Shown: positions 19,835 to 31,895 of the stretch, in pieces
Layout of the letters: every line of letters begins with the position of its first letter
How positions within the stretch are numbered: the first letter of the stretch is position 1
From: Dugong dugon
Taxonomy: Eukaryota; Chordata; Mammalia; Sirenia; Dugongidae
Reading direction: 5' to 3'
NCBI GenBank assembly: GCA_030035585.1
Contig: CM057462.1
Span: 100,895,234-100,959,233 of the forward strand
DNA length: 64,000 nt
The notes under the pieces: generated by a model
What the model was told of the DNA's origin: nothing
Databases searched by the model: none
The model's input: the letters and a program-made list of their open reading frames with translations, nothing else
Position numbers and translations under genes: made by a program

Positions 19835-22800
19835 CTATTTAGTATTTCCCCACCCCCCCCACTCCTCCCATCCTTGGTAACCAACAAAAACTGTTACATT
19901 TTGTGTGTGAACTTTTTCATGGGTTTTTACAACAGAGGTCTCATACAATGTTTGTCCTTTTGTGATAGACTTTATTTCACACAGCATAATGTCCTCCAGT
20001 TTCATCCATGTTATGAGATGCTTCACAGATTCATTGTTGTTCTTTATCATCGCATAGTACTCCATTGTGTGTAGGTACCATAGTTTGTTTATCCATTCAT
20101 CTGTTGATGAGCATCTAGGTTGTTTCCATCGTTTTGCTATTGTGAACAATGCTGCCATGAACATAGGTGTGCATATGTCTATTTGAGTGACGACTCTTAT
20201 TTCTCTAGGATATATTCCTAGGAGTGGGTTTGCTGGATCGAATGGTATGTCTATTTCTAGCTTTCTGAGGAAGCACCATATCATTGTCCAAAATGGTTGT
20301 ATCATTTTGCATTCCCACCAGCAGTGCATAAGAGTTCCGATCTCCCCGCAGACTCTCCAACATTTGTTATTTCTAGTGTTTTTGATTCATGCCAGTAATA
20401 CCGGGGTGAGATGGTATCTCATTGTGGTTTTAATTTGTATTTCTCTAATGGCTAGTGATCGTGAGCATTTCCTCATGGGTCTGTTGGCCACTCAGATGTC
20501 TTCTTTGGTGAAGTGTCTGTTCATTTCTTTTGCCCATTTTTCAATAGGATTATTTGTCTTTTTGCTGTAGAGGTGTTGGATTTTCTTGTAGATTATGGAG
20601 ATTAGACCTTCGTCTGACTTGTACGGTCCAAAAATTTTTTCCCAGTCTGTAGGTTCTCTTTTTACTCTTTTGGTGAAGTCTTTTGAAGAGCATAGGTGTT
20701 TGATTTTTAGAAGATCCCAGTTATCTAGCTTATCTATTGGGGTTTGTGCATTGATGGTTATGGTTTGTAGCCTGTTAATGCCATGTATTAAGGCCTGAAG
20801 TGTTGGTCCTGTTTTTTCTTCTAAAAACATCATAGTTTTAGGCTTTATGTTCAGGTCTTTGATCCATTTTGAAGTAGTTTTTGTATACGGCATGAGGTAT
20901 GGGTCCTGTTTCATTTTTTTGCAGATGGATATCCAGTTTTGCCAGTACCATTTGTTCAAAAGACTGTCTTTTCCCCATTTGATGGACTTTGGGTCCTTGT
21001 CGAAGATCAGGTGACCATAGGTGGATGGATTTACATCTGGGTTCTCAATTCTGTTCCATTGGTCAATGTATCTGTCATTGTACCAGTACCAGGCTGTTTT
21101 GACTACTGTAGCTGTATAGTAGGTTCTGAAGTCAGGAAGTGTGAGTCTTCCAACTTTATTCTTCTTCTTCAGTAGTGCTTTACTTATTTGGAACTTCTTC
21201 CCTTTCCATATAACGATAATGATTAGTTTTTCCATCCCTTTGAAGAATGTTGTTGGTATTTGGATCGGGATTGCGTTGTATTTGTAAATTGCTTTGGGTA
21301 GAATTGTCATTTTCACAACGTTGAGTCTGCCTATCCATAAGCATGGTATGGTTTTCCATTTATGTAGATCCCTTTGGGTTTCTTGCAGCAGTGTTTTGTA
21401 GTTTTCTTTGTATAGGTCTTTTACATCCCTGGTCAGATTTATTCGTAAGTATTTTATCTTTTTAGGAGCTGTTGAAAATGGTATTGTTCTCCTGATTTCC
21501 TTTTCATCGTTCTCCTTATTGGTGTACAGGAATCCAACTGATTTTTCAATGTTTATCTTGTATCCTGCTACTCTGATGAATCTTTCTATTAGTTCCAGTA
21601 GATTTCTCGTGGAGTCTTTAGGGTTTTCTGTGTATAGTATCATATCATCTGCGAACAGGGACAGTTTAACTTCTTCATTACCAGTTTGGATGCCCTTGAT
21701 TTCTTTTTCTTGCCTTATTGCTGTAGTTAGAACTTCCAGCGCAATGTTAAATAGGAGTGGTGATAAAGGGCATCCTCTTCTTGTTCCTGTTTGCAAGGGG
21801 AATGTTTTCTGCCTCTCTCCATTAAGAATGATGTTGGCCGTTGATTTTGCACAGATGCCCTTCTATACCTATTTGATTGAGAGTTTTTATCAGGAATGGA
21901 TGTTGGACTTTGTCAAATGCCTTTTCTGCATCAATTGAGATGATCATGTGATTCTTTTCTTTCCTTTTATTTATGTGGTGGATTATGTTGATTGCTTTTC
22001 TAATGTTGAAACATCCTTGCATACCTGGTATGAATCCTACTTGGTCCTGGTGTATTATTTTTTTGATATGATGCTGAATTCTATTGGCTAGAATCTTGTT
22101 GAGAATTTTTGCATCTATATTCATGAGAGATATTGGTCTGTAATTTTCTTTTTTTGTGACGTCTTTGCCCAGTTTTGGTATCAGCATTATACTGGCTTCA
22201 TAGAATGAATTTGGAAGTGTTGCTTCCTCTTCTATGCTCTGAAATAGCTTGAGTAGTACTGGTACAAGTGCTTCTGTAAATGTTTTGTAGAATTCTCCAG
22301 TGAAGCCATCTGGGCCAGGACTTTTTTTGGTTGGGAGTTTTTTTTATTACCTTTTCAATCTCTTCTCTTGTTATGGGTCTGTTCAGATTTTCAACATCAC
22401 TTTGTTGTAGTTTGGGTAGGCCATGTGTTTCTAGAAATTTATCCATTTCCTCTAGGTTTTCAAATTTGTTGGAGTATAGTTTTTCATAATATTCTGTTAT
22501 AATCCTTTTTATTTCAGTTGGGTCTGTTGTAATGTCCCCCATTTCTTTCCTTATTTGGGTTATATGTGTCCTCTCCTGTTTTTCTTTTGTCAGTCTGGCC
22601 AGTGGTTTGTCGATTTTGTTAATTCTTTCAAAGAACCAACTTTTGGTTTTGTTGATTCTTTCTGTTGTTTTTCTGTTCTCTATTTCATTGATTTCCACTC
22701 TGATCTTTACTATTTCCTTTCTTCCGGTGGTGGTTGTGGGGTTTTTTTTGCTGTTCTCTTTCTATTTGTTTGAGTTCTGTAGTTAATGTTTTGATTTTGT

Positions 22801-23763
22801 CCCTTTCTTCTTTTTTGATATGTGTATCTATTGCTATAAATTGTCCTCTGAGGACTGCCTTTGCTGTGTCCCAAAGGTTTTGGTGTGATGTGTTTTCATT
22901 CTCATTTGATTCTAGAAATTTTTTGATTCCATCTCTGATTTCTTCTATTACCCACAGATGTATAAGCAGGGTATTATTCAGTTTCCATGTAGTTGATTTT
23001 TTTCCTTGCTCTTTCTATTGTTAATTTCTACCTTAATGGCATTGTGGTCAGAGAAGATACTTTGAGTTATCTCAACATTTTGGATCTTGTTGAGGATTGC
23101 TCTGTGGCCTAAGATGTGGTCTATTCTGGACAACATTCCATGTGCATTGGAAAAGAACGTGTGCTTTGCAGCGGTTGGATGGAGTGTTCTATATATGTCT
23201 ATGAGGTCAAGTTGGCTGATTGTGCCCTTTGGGTCTTCTGTATCTTTGATGAGTTTCTTCTTAGTTGTTCTGTCCTTTACTGAGAGTGGTGTGTTGAAGT
23301 CTCCTACTATTATTGCGGAACTGTCAATGTCTCTTTTCAGTGTTGTCAGAGTTTATTTCGTGTATTTTGCAGCCCTGTCATTGGGTGCGTAGATGTTTAT
23401 TATGGTTATGTCTTCATGATGGATCATCCCCTTAATCATTATATAGTGTCCTTCTTTGTCTTTTATGGTGGATTTTGTTTTAAGGTCCATTTTATCTGAG
23501 ATTAGAATTGCCACTCCTGCTCTTTTTTGGTAGTTGTTAGCTTGATATATTTTTTTCCAACCTTTGACTTTTAATAAATTCACATCTTTGTTTCTAAGAT
23601 GTGTCTCTTGTAGACAGCATATTGATGGATCCTGGTTTCTTATCCATTCTGTCACTCTCCATTTCTTTATGGGTGCCTTGAGTCCATTTACATTCAGTGT
23701 AATTATTGATAGATGTGAGTTTATTGCTGTCATTTTGTAGTGCTTTTTATGTGGTGCTGACAT
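19835..23763 (-). pseudogene. L1 ORF2 (endonuclease / reverse transcriptase), broken
   Basis: The endonuclease part at 23,353-23,763 contains HLSIITLNVNGLKAP and CCLQETHL with the catalytic glutamate. The linker frame is 22,198-22,698. RT begins at 21,822-22,187 ([36 protein letters not shown]). The 434-codon frame 20,492-21,796 has [13 protein letters not shown] and the catalytic FADDMILY. The C-terminal part at 19,835-20,329 has HCWWECKMIQPFW, DPANPLLGIYP and MEYYAMIK. The normal product is a protein of about 1,300 residues that nicks target DNA and copies L1 RNA. At least four frame breaks occur, one of them at a T-run near 22,322-22,346. Confidence 0.95.
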
Positions 23764-24122
23764 TTTGTTTGTTGTTCTTACTCTCTTGTGCTGAGTTACT
23801 TTTGTTAGTGGATTTTTTTTTCATTTCTTTTGTTTTTGTAGGTTTTGTTTTTGCTGAAACATTATGTTTTTCCTCTTTATTTTTATGAGTATGTTTGTTA
23901 ACCTTCTTTGTGGTTACCATGAATTTTACCCTGATCTTTCTAAGTTTGAAGCTGTCTACCATTAGTTGGTATTGCCTTGCCTTCCTCTCCATTAGAAGTT
24001 TCTATACCTATGCCATTTATTCCCTCTTTTATTGTTTTGATGTTGTTGTCATTTACTGATTAACTGCTCTTATTCCATGTTGTATTTCTTTTGGTTTTGG
24101 ATAGTCCTCGAGAGTTCATTTC

Positions 24123-25196
24123 CTAGATTGGTATCTGGCTGGTACGATCCTGCATCCTAGATTTTGCCTGTGAGCTGAAGTTGTGTGTCCTCAGATCAAA
24201 GAACTCCCTTTAATAATTCTTGTAAGTCTGGTTTGACTTTTACATTTTCCCTTAATTTCTGTTTATCTGGAAATGACCTAATTTCACCATCAAATCTGAA
24301 CGAGAGTTTTGCAAGTTATATTATTCTTGGCTGGCAATTTTTTTCTTTAAACATTTTATATATGTCATCCCATTGCCTTCTTGCCTGCATGGTTTCTGCC
24401 AAATATTCTGAGCTTAGTCTTACTGTTTCTCCTCTGTATTTGACTTCTTGTTTTTCACGAACTGCTCTCAGGATTCTTTGTTTGTCTTTGGTTTTGGTGA
24501 GTGTGATTATGATATGTCTTGGTGATTTTCATTTGGGGTCTCTCCTATATGGGGTTCGTTGAGCTTCTTGGATGGCCAGCTTTTCATCTTTCATGATATT
24601 GGGGAAGTTTTCTGTCAGCAGTTCTTGAATGATCCTCTCTGTGTTTTCTGTTTTCTCCCCCTGTTCTGGAATTCCAATCACTCGAAAATTTTTGCTTTTG
24701 ACTGTGTCCCACTAACTCTCAGGGTCTCTTCACTTTTCTTTGTTCTTTTTTCTGAGTTTTCCTGAAACAGAGTTGTATCCAAGTGTTTGTCTTCAATTTC
24801 ACTGATCCTATCTTCCACCGTTTTAAATCTGCTTCTCAGCCCTTCTATGACACGTCCATTTCTGAAATCTTGTTGTTTCTCTTTTGGATTTCTAATTGTT
24901 TTCTTTGTATAATTTCTAGTTATTTTGGAATTTTGTTCCTTCATTATTTCCCTGAATTCTTCCAATTTTTTATCTGTATTTTCCATAAATTTGTCTATTT
25001 TTTCCTCATGTTTGTCAGCTTTTTGCCTTAGCTCTTTGAGAATTCTGAGTATTAGAGAGTTGAATTCCCTATCAGGTAGTTCTAGTGCATTTTCTTCCAC
25101 TGGAAAGTCATCTTGTGTTTTAATTTGGATGCCTACTGGAACTATCCTGTCCTGTTTTTGTAAATGTTTTGATATTGTCTGCTGTCTTCGGGGCAT
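24123..25196 (-). pseudogene. L1 ORF1 (RNA-binding chaperone), broken
   Basis: It starts with MPRRQQTISKHLQKQ at 25,196. The first 172 codons (24,678-25,196) are rich in K, E and R with heptad character, the coiled-coil that trimerises ORF1p. An intact stop in the expected frame (conceptual end SQIPI) lies at 24,123-24,125. That gives a potential length of about 357 residues, similar to mammalian ORF1p. The RRM and C-terminal parts at 24,190-24,680 are in other frames, so there is at least one frameshift near 24,680 plus in-frame stops. Confidence 0.85.
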
Positions 25197-26842
25197 TCAG
25201 TAGTTATTTTTCTCATTTATTGATTGTAGATTTGTTTGTTTTGTCCCTTTTTTTTTTAAATTTGACTATGTCTGAGCAGGCAGATTGTGTGTTCTTTGTT
25301 GTTTGCTCGTCTGTGGCCACAATACTTTTCACCTCCTTCTCCAGTTGGCAGGATCAGTCACTCAGATATGGTACGGCAAGGCAGGTCTAGCTGAAGAGGA
25401 GTTACTGGGATGGGTTGTTTGTGGTACTTACTACAGCCACCAGGGCGGGTCTGTAATCAGTGCAGGGCAGGTTCCAGTAGGCCGTGCCTGTGCTGGTTGG
25501 TGGTGTGATGTTAAGTGCATGGTGCAGTTAGGCAGGATGTAGCGGGGAGATTGTTATGTGTGGAGCTAAGATGAATATGGGATTGAGGAGAGAGGAACAG
25601 GAGCCAAAAACATACAAACAAATAAAAAAGAATGCTAGGGGAGCTTTCTGTTGGAGTGGAGAGATGAGAGACTATGAAATGGAGAAAAACAGAAAGGGGA
25701 AGAGGAAGAAAAGAAAAGAATGAATAAATAAAAATTGGAAAGGTTAAAAAACAGCAAAGTTCCCTGGGATCCCACTGGTGCAGCTGTGATATCTGGGGAA
25801 GGCGCTCTCAGCTGTTGCAGTACAGCCTGGCTAGAAGGTGTAGAGGTATACAATGCCAGGTATTCAGGGACCAGAAAGAGAAGGAAGATATAGAGAGATG
25901 AGAAACTGAGTAATGAAGAAAGAAAAAAATGGAAAAAGAGGGAAAACAAAACAAAACAAATATATATTAAAAAAAAGAACAAGAAAAGCCCCCAAAAAAA
26001 GAGAAAAAAAAGAAAAAAGAAAAACCAATGAAAAAAGAAATGCGCTCAGGGATCCCTCTGCATGTCTGTGCAAGCTGAGGGAGTAGTTTCATTGCCACGC
26101 AGCACCGCCTGGCCAGAATGGGCTCCCAACTCAAGAAAAGGAAAAGAAAACAAACATACAATTCAAAACGAACAAACGAACAAAAGCCCCAGGATCCCAC
26201 CAGCGTGGCAGCCCAGACCAGGAAGCTTCATACTCGAATGGAGCTCCGCAGCCCCTCAGGAAGAAGCAAAGATGGTTCACAGAGCCAGGTATTTGAGCAA
26301 AAGGAGTGGGAGGTGGTGAGAGGTAAGGAAGAAATCAAAAGAAGCAGAAAAAAAAAGCAACACCAGCAGCCAACAAATGGCACTCAGAGAGCCGGCTCGT
26401 TCGGGTGTGTGGAATCCAAGCAGCCAGTGTTTCCCAGACAAGAGTTTATGGCCATGGGAAGCAGAGGAGGCCAAGTGGGGGTGAAGAAGGGTAGCGGGTG
26501 GAAAAGTGTATATCACTAATTAACGGTTGTTTTGTCTCCCGCTGGAAGCTCCGTGAAGCTGCTTTCTTGTACCCTCTGTTTGCTGGTCTCCGATAGGAGT
26601 CCAAGATGGCGGGTCCACACTGCATTAGCTGGTAGGGGACGTCTGCATGAATCTCTCCTCGCTCTCTGTTCTCCGTCAGTTTTCTCACTCCATTTGGTGC
26701 TTGGCTGAGTTCTTTATCTCTTCATTTGATGTTTTACGGTTTCAGGATTGTTGTTTTCTCTGTTCAGCTTAGTTTTTCGGATCTTTGCTGTGGAGGGACG
26801 GCGTGGTGCTTCTGCCTAGAGCACCGTTTTGCCGGAAGTCCC
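25197..26842 (-). promoter_or_regulatory. L1 5'UTR with degenerate repeated modules
   Basis: About 1.65 kb, more GC-rich than its surroundings apart from purine-rich blocks (25,670-25,750 and 25,870-26,050 on the plus strand). Three related modules begin with GGATCCC near 25,768, 26,049 and 26,192. The first two also share a CAG(T/C)AC(A/C)GCCTGGC(T/C)AGAA-like core at about 25,821 and 26,100. The 5' edge is at 26,842. By analogy with other L1s this region would hold the internal Pol II promoter. Confidence 0.65.
26605..26616 (+). promoter_or_regulatory. YY1-like motif in L1 5'UTR
   Basis: CCAAGATGGCGG on the plus strand matches the YY1 core (AAGATGGC). Human L1 has a YY1 site near its 5' end that positions transcription start. 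Here the motif lies about 230 bp inside the element, so the functional parallel is only inferred. Confidence 0.4.
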
Positions 26843-26860
26843 CCAGGGTCTACCTCTTTT
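26843..26860. repeat. 18-bp target-site duplication of full-length L1 (right)
   Basis: AGGGTCTACCTCTTTTTT, identical to 18,723-18,740. The host RTE continues directly at 26,861 with GATGATCCTCTACTTTACCA. Confidence 0.95.
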
Positions 26861-29800
26861 TTGATGATCCTCTACTTTACCAAGTGATGTGCTTCTCCAG
26901 GGACTGGGCCCTCCTCGTAACATGTCCAAAGTATGTGAGATGAAGTCTTGCATCCTACCTTCTAACAAGCATTCTGGCTGTACCTCTTCCAAGAGAGATT
27001 TGTTCAGTTTTCTGGCAATCCATGGTATATGCAATATTCTTCACCAAAACCGTAATGCAAAGGTATCAGTTCTTCTTCAGTCTTCTTCATTCATTGTCCA
27101 TCTTTCCCATGCATATGAAGCAATTGAAAATACCATGGCTTGGGTCATGTGCACCTTAGTTCTCAAAGTGACATCTTTGCTTTTCAACACTTTAAAGAAG
27201 TCTTTTGCAGCAGATTTGCCCAATGCAGTAAGTTGTTTGATTTCTTGAATGTTGCTTCCTTGGGCATTGATTGTGGATCCAAGTAAAATGAAATCCTTTC
27301 CAACTTCAGTATTTTCTCCATTTATCATGATGTTGCTTATTGGTCCAGTTGTGAGAATTTTTGTTTTCTTTAAGTTGAAGTGTAATCCATACTGAAGGCT
27401 GTAGTCTTTAGCTCCATCAGGAAATGCTTCAAGTCCTCTTTATCTGCAGCAAAGAATGTTGTGTCATCTGCATATCACAGGTCGTTAATCAGTCTTCTTC
27501 CATCTGATGCCACATTATTCTTCATGTAATTCGGCTTCTCTGATTATTTTCTCAGCATACAGATTGAATAAGTATGATTAAAGGATACAACCTGGACACA
27601 CACCTTTCCTGATTTTTAAACCATGCAGTATCTCCTTGTTCTGCTCGAACTACTGCCTCTTGGTCTCTGTAGAAGTTCACATGAGCACAATTAAGTGCTC
27701 TGGAATTCCTGTTCTTCTCAATGTTATCCATAAATGTTATGATTCACATAATCAAATGTCTTTGCATAGCCAATAAAACACAGGTAAACACCTTTCCGGT
27801 ATTCTCTGTTTTCAGTCAAGATGTGTCTGACATCAGCAACTATATTTCTTGTTCCATGCCTCTTCTGAATCCAGCTTGATTTTTGGGCAGTTCCCTGTCG
27901 ATGTACTGCTGCGGCCGTTTTTTAATTGTCTTCAGCAAAATTTTGCTTGCATGTGCTATTACTAATCTTATTCAATAATTTCCACATTCCATTAGATCAC
28001 CTTTCCTGGGACTGGGCACAAATATGGATCCCTGCCAGTCAGTTGGCCAGGTAGCTGTCTTCAAATTTTTTTGGCCAAGACGAGTGAGTGTTTCCAGGTT
28101 TGCATCTGTTTGTTGAAACATATCAATTGATATTCCACCAATTCCTGGAGGCTTGTTTTTTTGCCAATGCCTTCAATGCAGCTTGGACTTCTTCTTTCAA
28201 TACCATTGACTCTTGACATATACTACCTCCTCAAATGGTTGAACACTGACCAATTCTTTTTGGTACAGTGACTCTGTATATTCCTTCCATCTTCTTTTGA
28301 TGCTTCCTGTGTTATTCAATATTTTGCCTGTAGAATCCGTCAATATTGCAGCTCAAGGCTTGAATTTTTTCTTTAGTTCTTTCAGCTTGAGAAATGTGGA
28401 GTGTGCTCTCCCCTTTTGGTTTTCTAACTCGAGGTCTTTGCACATTCATTATAGTACTTTACTTTGTCTTCTTGAGCCACCCTTTGAAATATTCTGTTCA
28501 TGTCTTTTACTTCATCATTTTTTACTTTTGCTTTAGCTACTCTACATTCAAGAGCAAGTTTTAGAGTCTTTTCTGACATCCATTTTAACCTTTTCTTTAT
28601 TTTCTATGTTTTTAATGGCCTTTTGCTTCCTTTGTATATGATGTCTTTGATGTCATCCCACAACTTGTCTGGTCTTGGGTCATTAGTGTTCAATACATCA
28701 AATCTACTCTTATGGTCTCTAAATTCAGGTGGGATATACTCAAGGTCATACCTTGGCTCTCATGAACTTATTTTAATTTTCTTCAGCTTGAACTTGAACT
28801 TGCATATGAGAAATTGATGGTCTGTTTGATAGTCATCTCCTGACCTTGTTCTGACTGATGATATTGAGCTTCTCCATTGTCTCTTTCAACAGATGTAGTC
28901 AGTTTAATTCCTGTGTATTCCAACTGGCGAGGTTCGCATGTATAGTTGTCATTTATGTTGTTGAAAAAGGTTATTTCCTATGAATAGGTTGTTGGTCTTA
29001 CAAAATTCTATCATGCGATCTCTGGCACAATTTCTATCACCAAGGTCATATTTTCCAACTACGGATCCTTCTTTGTTTCCAGCTTTTACATTCCATTGTC
29101 CAGTAATTATCAGTGCATCTTGATTGCATTTTGATCAATTTCAGACTGCATAAGTTGGTAAAAATCTTCAGTTTTTTCATCTTTGGCATTAGTGTTTGGT
29201 GTGTAAATTTGAATAATATTTTATTAACAGGTCTTCCTTGTAGGTCTATTGATATTACTGACAGCATTGTATTTCAGGATAGTCTTGAAATATTCTTTTC
29301 GACGATAAATACATCATTACTCTTCAATTTGTCATTTCTGGAATAGTAGACCATATAATTGTCCAATTTAAAATGGCCAATACTATTCCATTTCAGTTCA
29401 CTAATGCCTAGGATATTGATCTCCAAGTGTTCCATTTCATTTTTGACAACTTTCAGTTTTCCTTGATTCATACTTCACACATTCATGTTATGATTATTAA
29501 TGGAAGTTTGCAGCAGTTTCTTCTCATTTTGAGTTGTGCCACATCAGCAGATGAAGATCCCAAAAGCTTTACTCCATCCACATCATTAAGGCAGACTCTA
29601 CTTTGAGGAGACAGCTACTCCCCAGTTGGTTTGAGTGCCTTCCAACCTGTGGGGCTTATCTTCCAGCACTATATCAGACACTGTTCTGATGCCATCCATA
29701 AGGTTTTCCCTTGCCCATTTTTTCAGAAGTAGACCACCAGGTTCTTCTTTCCAGTGTGTCTTAGTCTGGAAGCTCCTCTGAAATCTGTCCATCATTGATG

Positions 29801-29879
29801 ACCCTGCTGGTATTTGAGATGCTGGTGGCATAGCCTCTAGCATCACAACAACATGCAAGCCACAGACCAGTGGTGGATA
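26861..29879 (-). mobile_element. RTE LINE body and 5' end, minus strand (split by L1)
   Basis: Together with 18,572-18,722 this makes an RTE of about 3.2 kb. On the minus strand the 5' end is at about 29,879 (complement of the GGCTTGCATGTTGTTGTGAT segment). Endonuclease sequence lies at about 28,850-29,480, RT at about 27,400-28,700 and the C-terminus at about 26,880-27,330. The matching TTTATGTAT repeats bracket the whole. Many frameshifts and stops are present. Confidence 0.9.
26880..29600 (-). pseudogene. RTE ORF, minus strand (broken)
   Basis: Frame 29,274-29,471 reads NQGKLKVVKNEMEHLEINIL and ISELKWNSIGHF, the start of the APE-type endonuclease. Frame 27,077-27,328 reads INGENTEVGKDFILLGSTIN and LRTKVHMTQAMVFSIASYAW, the post-RT region. 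RT sequence between them is recognisable only piecewise on the minus strand. The order is endonuclease, RT, C-terminal, as in the plus-strand copy at 10.4-15.0 kb. Not functional. Confidence 0.85.
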
Positions 29880-29888
29880 TTTATGTAT
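29880..29888. repeat. Target-site duplication of the nested RTE (right)
   Basis: TTTATGTAT, matching 18,563-18,571 across 11.3 kb of nested insertions. Confidence 0.65.
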
Positions 29889-30044
29889 ATGAAGAACTAA
29901 TTTAACAGCCTGATTCATATAAACTATTACAGTTTCTGAGGATCTCTATGGTTTGTTTTTAGTGCACAAATGTGTGTATAATTTTTATGAAAATTGTAAT
30001 ACACACACATTATCACTTGTTTACTTATTTTTGAATGTACCATT

Positions 30045-30785
30045 GTCTTTGTTCCATGTCAGTACATGGACATTTTTAGCCTTCTTTTTGTCCCAAAAAC
30101 TTTTAATTTGAAAAATTTCAACTCTTCAGAAAAGTTGTGAGAACACTAGATAAAGAGAACACTCTTTATCTAGATTCATAATTACAAATACTGTGACATG
30201 TTGTTTCTCTGTGCATATATATAAATATGTATATGTATATTTATAAATATAATTAACTGAATTAATTGAAAGGTAGTTGAAGACCTGAACACAGTTGACC
30301 CTTAAACTTCATCATGTATTTTCTAAGTACAAGAGTTTTCACTTAAAAGTTACAAAGTACAATATAATCATCATTGTCCAAAAATTTAATAGTATCATGG
30401 TATTTTATGTATACTCCATCTTCAAATTTCCAAAATAGTCTCAAAATGTCCTTTTTACTTCTGATTTGGGACCTAATCATAAATTTTACACCAAATTTAG
30501 TTGTCATGTTTCTTTAGTCTCCTTTAATCACATCCTCTGCCTTTTTTGGTTGGTTGGTTGTTTTCGGTCTTTTATGACGTTATCATTTTTGAAGGGTCCA
30601 GGCCAATGTTCTGTAGACTGACTTTTAATTTGGATTAAAATTAAATAGATTTTTTTCTTCATAATTAGTTCATATTACATAGATAATTTTATGTCCTCAG
30701 TACATTATGTCAGGAGCCACATTATGCCAGTTTGACTCATTGATGATATTGGTGTCCACCAGATGTATTGTAAAAGCTCTTTCAC
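30045..30785 (+). repeat. Ancient L1-type 3' region remnant, plus strand
   Basis: A conserved series of motifs typical of old mammalian L1 3' regions is present. These include CTTTTAATTTGAAAAATTTC, CAGAAAAGTTGTGAGAACAC, TCAAATTTCCAAAATAGTCT, TTTCTTTAGTCTCCTTTAAT and a CAGGCCAATGTTCTGTAGA segment. The family name is uncertain. Confidence 0.5.
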
Positions 30786-31355
30786 AAGCAGCAAGTTGTT
30801 ATTCAGATTTTTATAGTTTAAACTCTTTCTTTCCCAACTAGAGAATTACTTTATCTCTTGCACTTCAGTTTATTTCCCAAAACTATACTAACCCACATCT
30901 CATGACAAATGATGGCAACATTATCAAAAGATCTGGGGAAAGTGAACTTGTAAATGTGACAGTCATTCTCAGCTTGGAAATGTTTGTTCTTAGAATTACC
31001 ATCTAGTAATCTTATCTTCTTATCGGGGCCTTTTGTCATTTTATGACATGTAGTGAGTACAAAACTACTTGGAAAGTTTCCTTCATAGATCTGAGCACTC
31101 CTAACCTTTTGTCACCTAAGATATTACTTATGTCTGTATATGTCCTCCCCAATGTCCGATAAAATAAAATTAGATCAGATGAACATCAACATTATACAAA
31201 TCCTATATATAATACAAATTATATATATCAAATAGGGAAGAGTGAAGGTAAACCTTAAAAGATAAGACACAATATAATGCAGATCACCACCAGATGGCTC
31301 TCTCCTTAGGAAAACGAAGGATGTTGGAAATCATATTAATGAGGGAAAAGAAAAG
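30786..31355. other. Unassigned sequence
   Basis: No gene or nameable repeat. The AT-rich stretch around 31,190-31,235 is dinucleotide-like. Confidence 0.4.
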
Positions 31356-31357
31356 GC

Positions 31358-31570
31358 CCCACCCAAAACCAAGTCCATTGCCGTGGTGTCGATTCCAACT
31401 CATAGAGACCCTATAGAACAGAGTGGAACTGTCCCATTGGGTTTCCAAGACTATAAATCTTTACAGAAGCAGACTGCTACATCTTTCTCCTATGGAGCAA
31501 CTGGTGGGTTCAAATCGCCAAACTTCAAGTTAGCAGCCAAGCATTTAACCACTGTACAGCCAGGCCTCCT
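31358..31570 (-). mobile_element. AfroSINE, minus strand
   Basis: Tail-to-head order on the plus strand: GTCGATTCCAACTCATAGAG, the CTTTACAGAAGCAGACTGCT middle segment, GTGGGTTCAAATCGCC as the B-box complement, and CAGCCAGGCCTCCT at the head. This is the long variant. Confidence 0.85.
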
Positions 31571-31679
31571 TAAAGAAAAGACGGGAACTCAAATGAAAGC
31601 AAATTGATAGAAACTTTATGTGAATAACTCACTGAATTCCAGTGGAATATTTTCCTGTGAACATTTGAATCAGCCAATT

Positions 31680-31895
31680 TGGGTTTAAAATTTTGGCTCC
31701 TGCCTTTTATCACTGTTTGATCCTGGACAAGTTATTTAATCTTTTGATTATAATAATATTCTGTTAATGTTTCCATCTCATCTATTACATGCGGATAATA
31801 ACACCTATTTTGCATAATTGTTGTAAAGGCTAGTAGTATTGGATGCTCCAGTCCTAGCTTCCAGTAGGTATTAAACAAATGGTATCTACTATTAT
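31680..31895 (+). repeat. MIR SINE, plus strand
   Basis: GATCCTGGACAAGTTATTTA, TGTTTCCATCTCATC and GCGGATAATAACACC are in MIR order. The copy is divergent. Confidence 0.55.

Larger units (their letters stand above)
18741..26842 (-). mobile_element. Full-length L1 LINE, minus strand
   Basis: About 8.1 kb between perfect 18-bp duplications. From 5' to 3' on the minus strand it has a 5'UTR (26,842 to about 25,197), ORF1 (25,196 to 24,123), ORF2 (23,763 to about 19,835), a 3'UTR of about 1.06 kb, and a tail made of (AAAT)n with A-runs. ORF2 is broken into at least five frames and ORF1 into at least two. The element is therefore structurally complete but cannot move on its own. Confidence 0.95.

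Noticed and set aside
21408-21938. 176-codon plus-strand frame, and similar plus-strand frames through 20-25 kb
   Set aside because: All lie antisense to L1 ORF2/ORF1. The low-complexity F/L/S-rich translation is what A-rich L1 coding sequence gives on its complement.
25635-26200. Minus-strand hydrophobic, phenylalanine-rich frames resembling membrane proteins
   Set aside because: They translate the T-rich complement of purine-rich blocks in the L1 5'UTR. Composition alone explains the hydrophobicity.
26118-26519. 133-codon lysine-rich plus-strand frame
   Set aside because: It is antisense within the L1 5'UTR and its K/R/Q richness follows the A-rich tract. No domain recognised.
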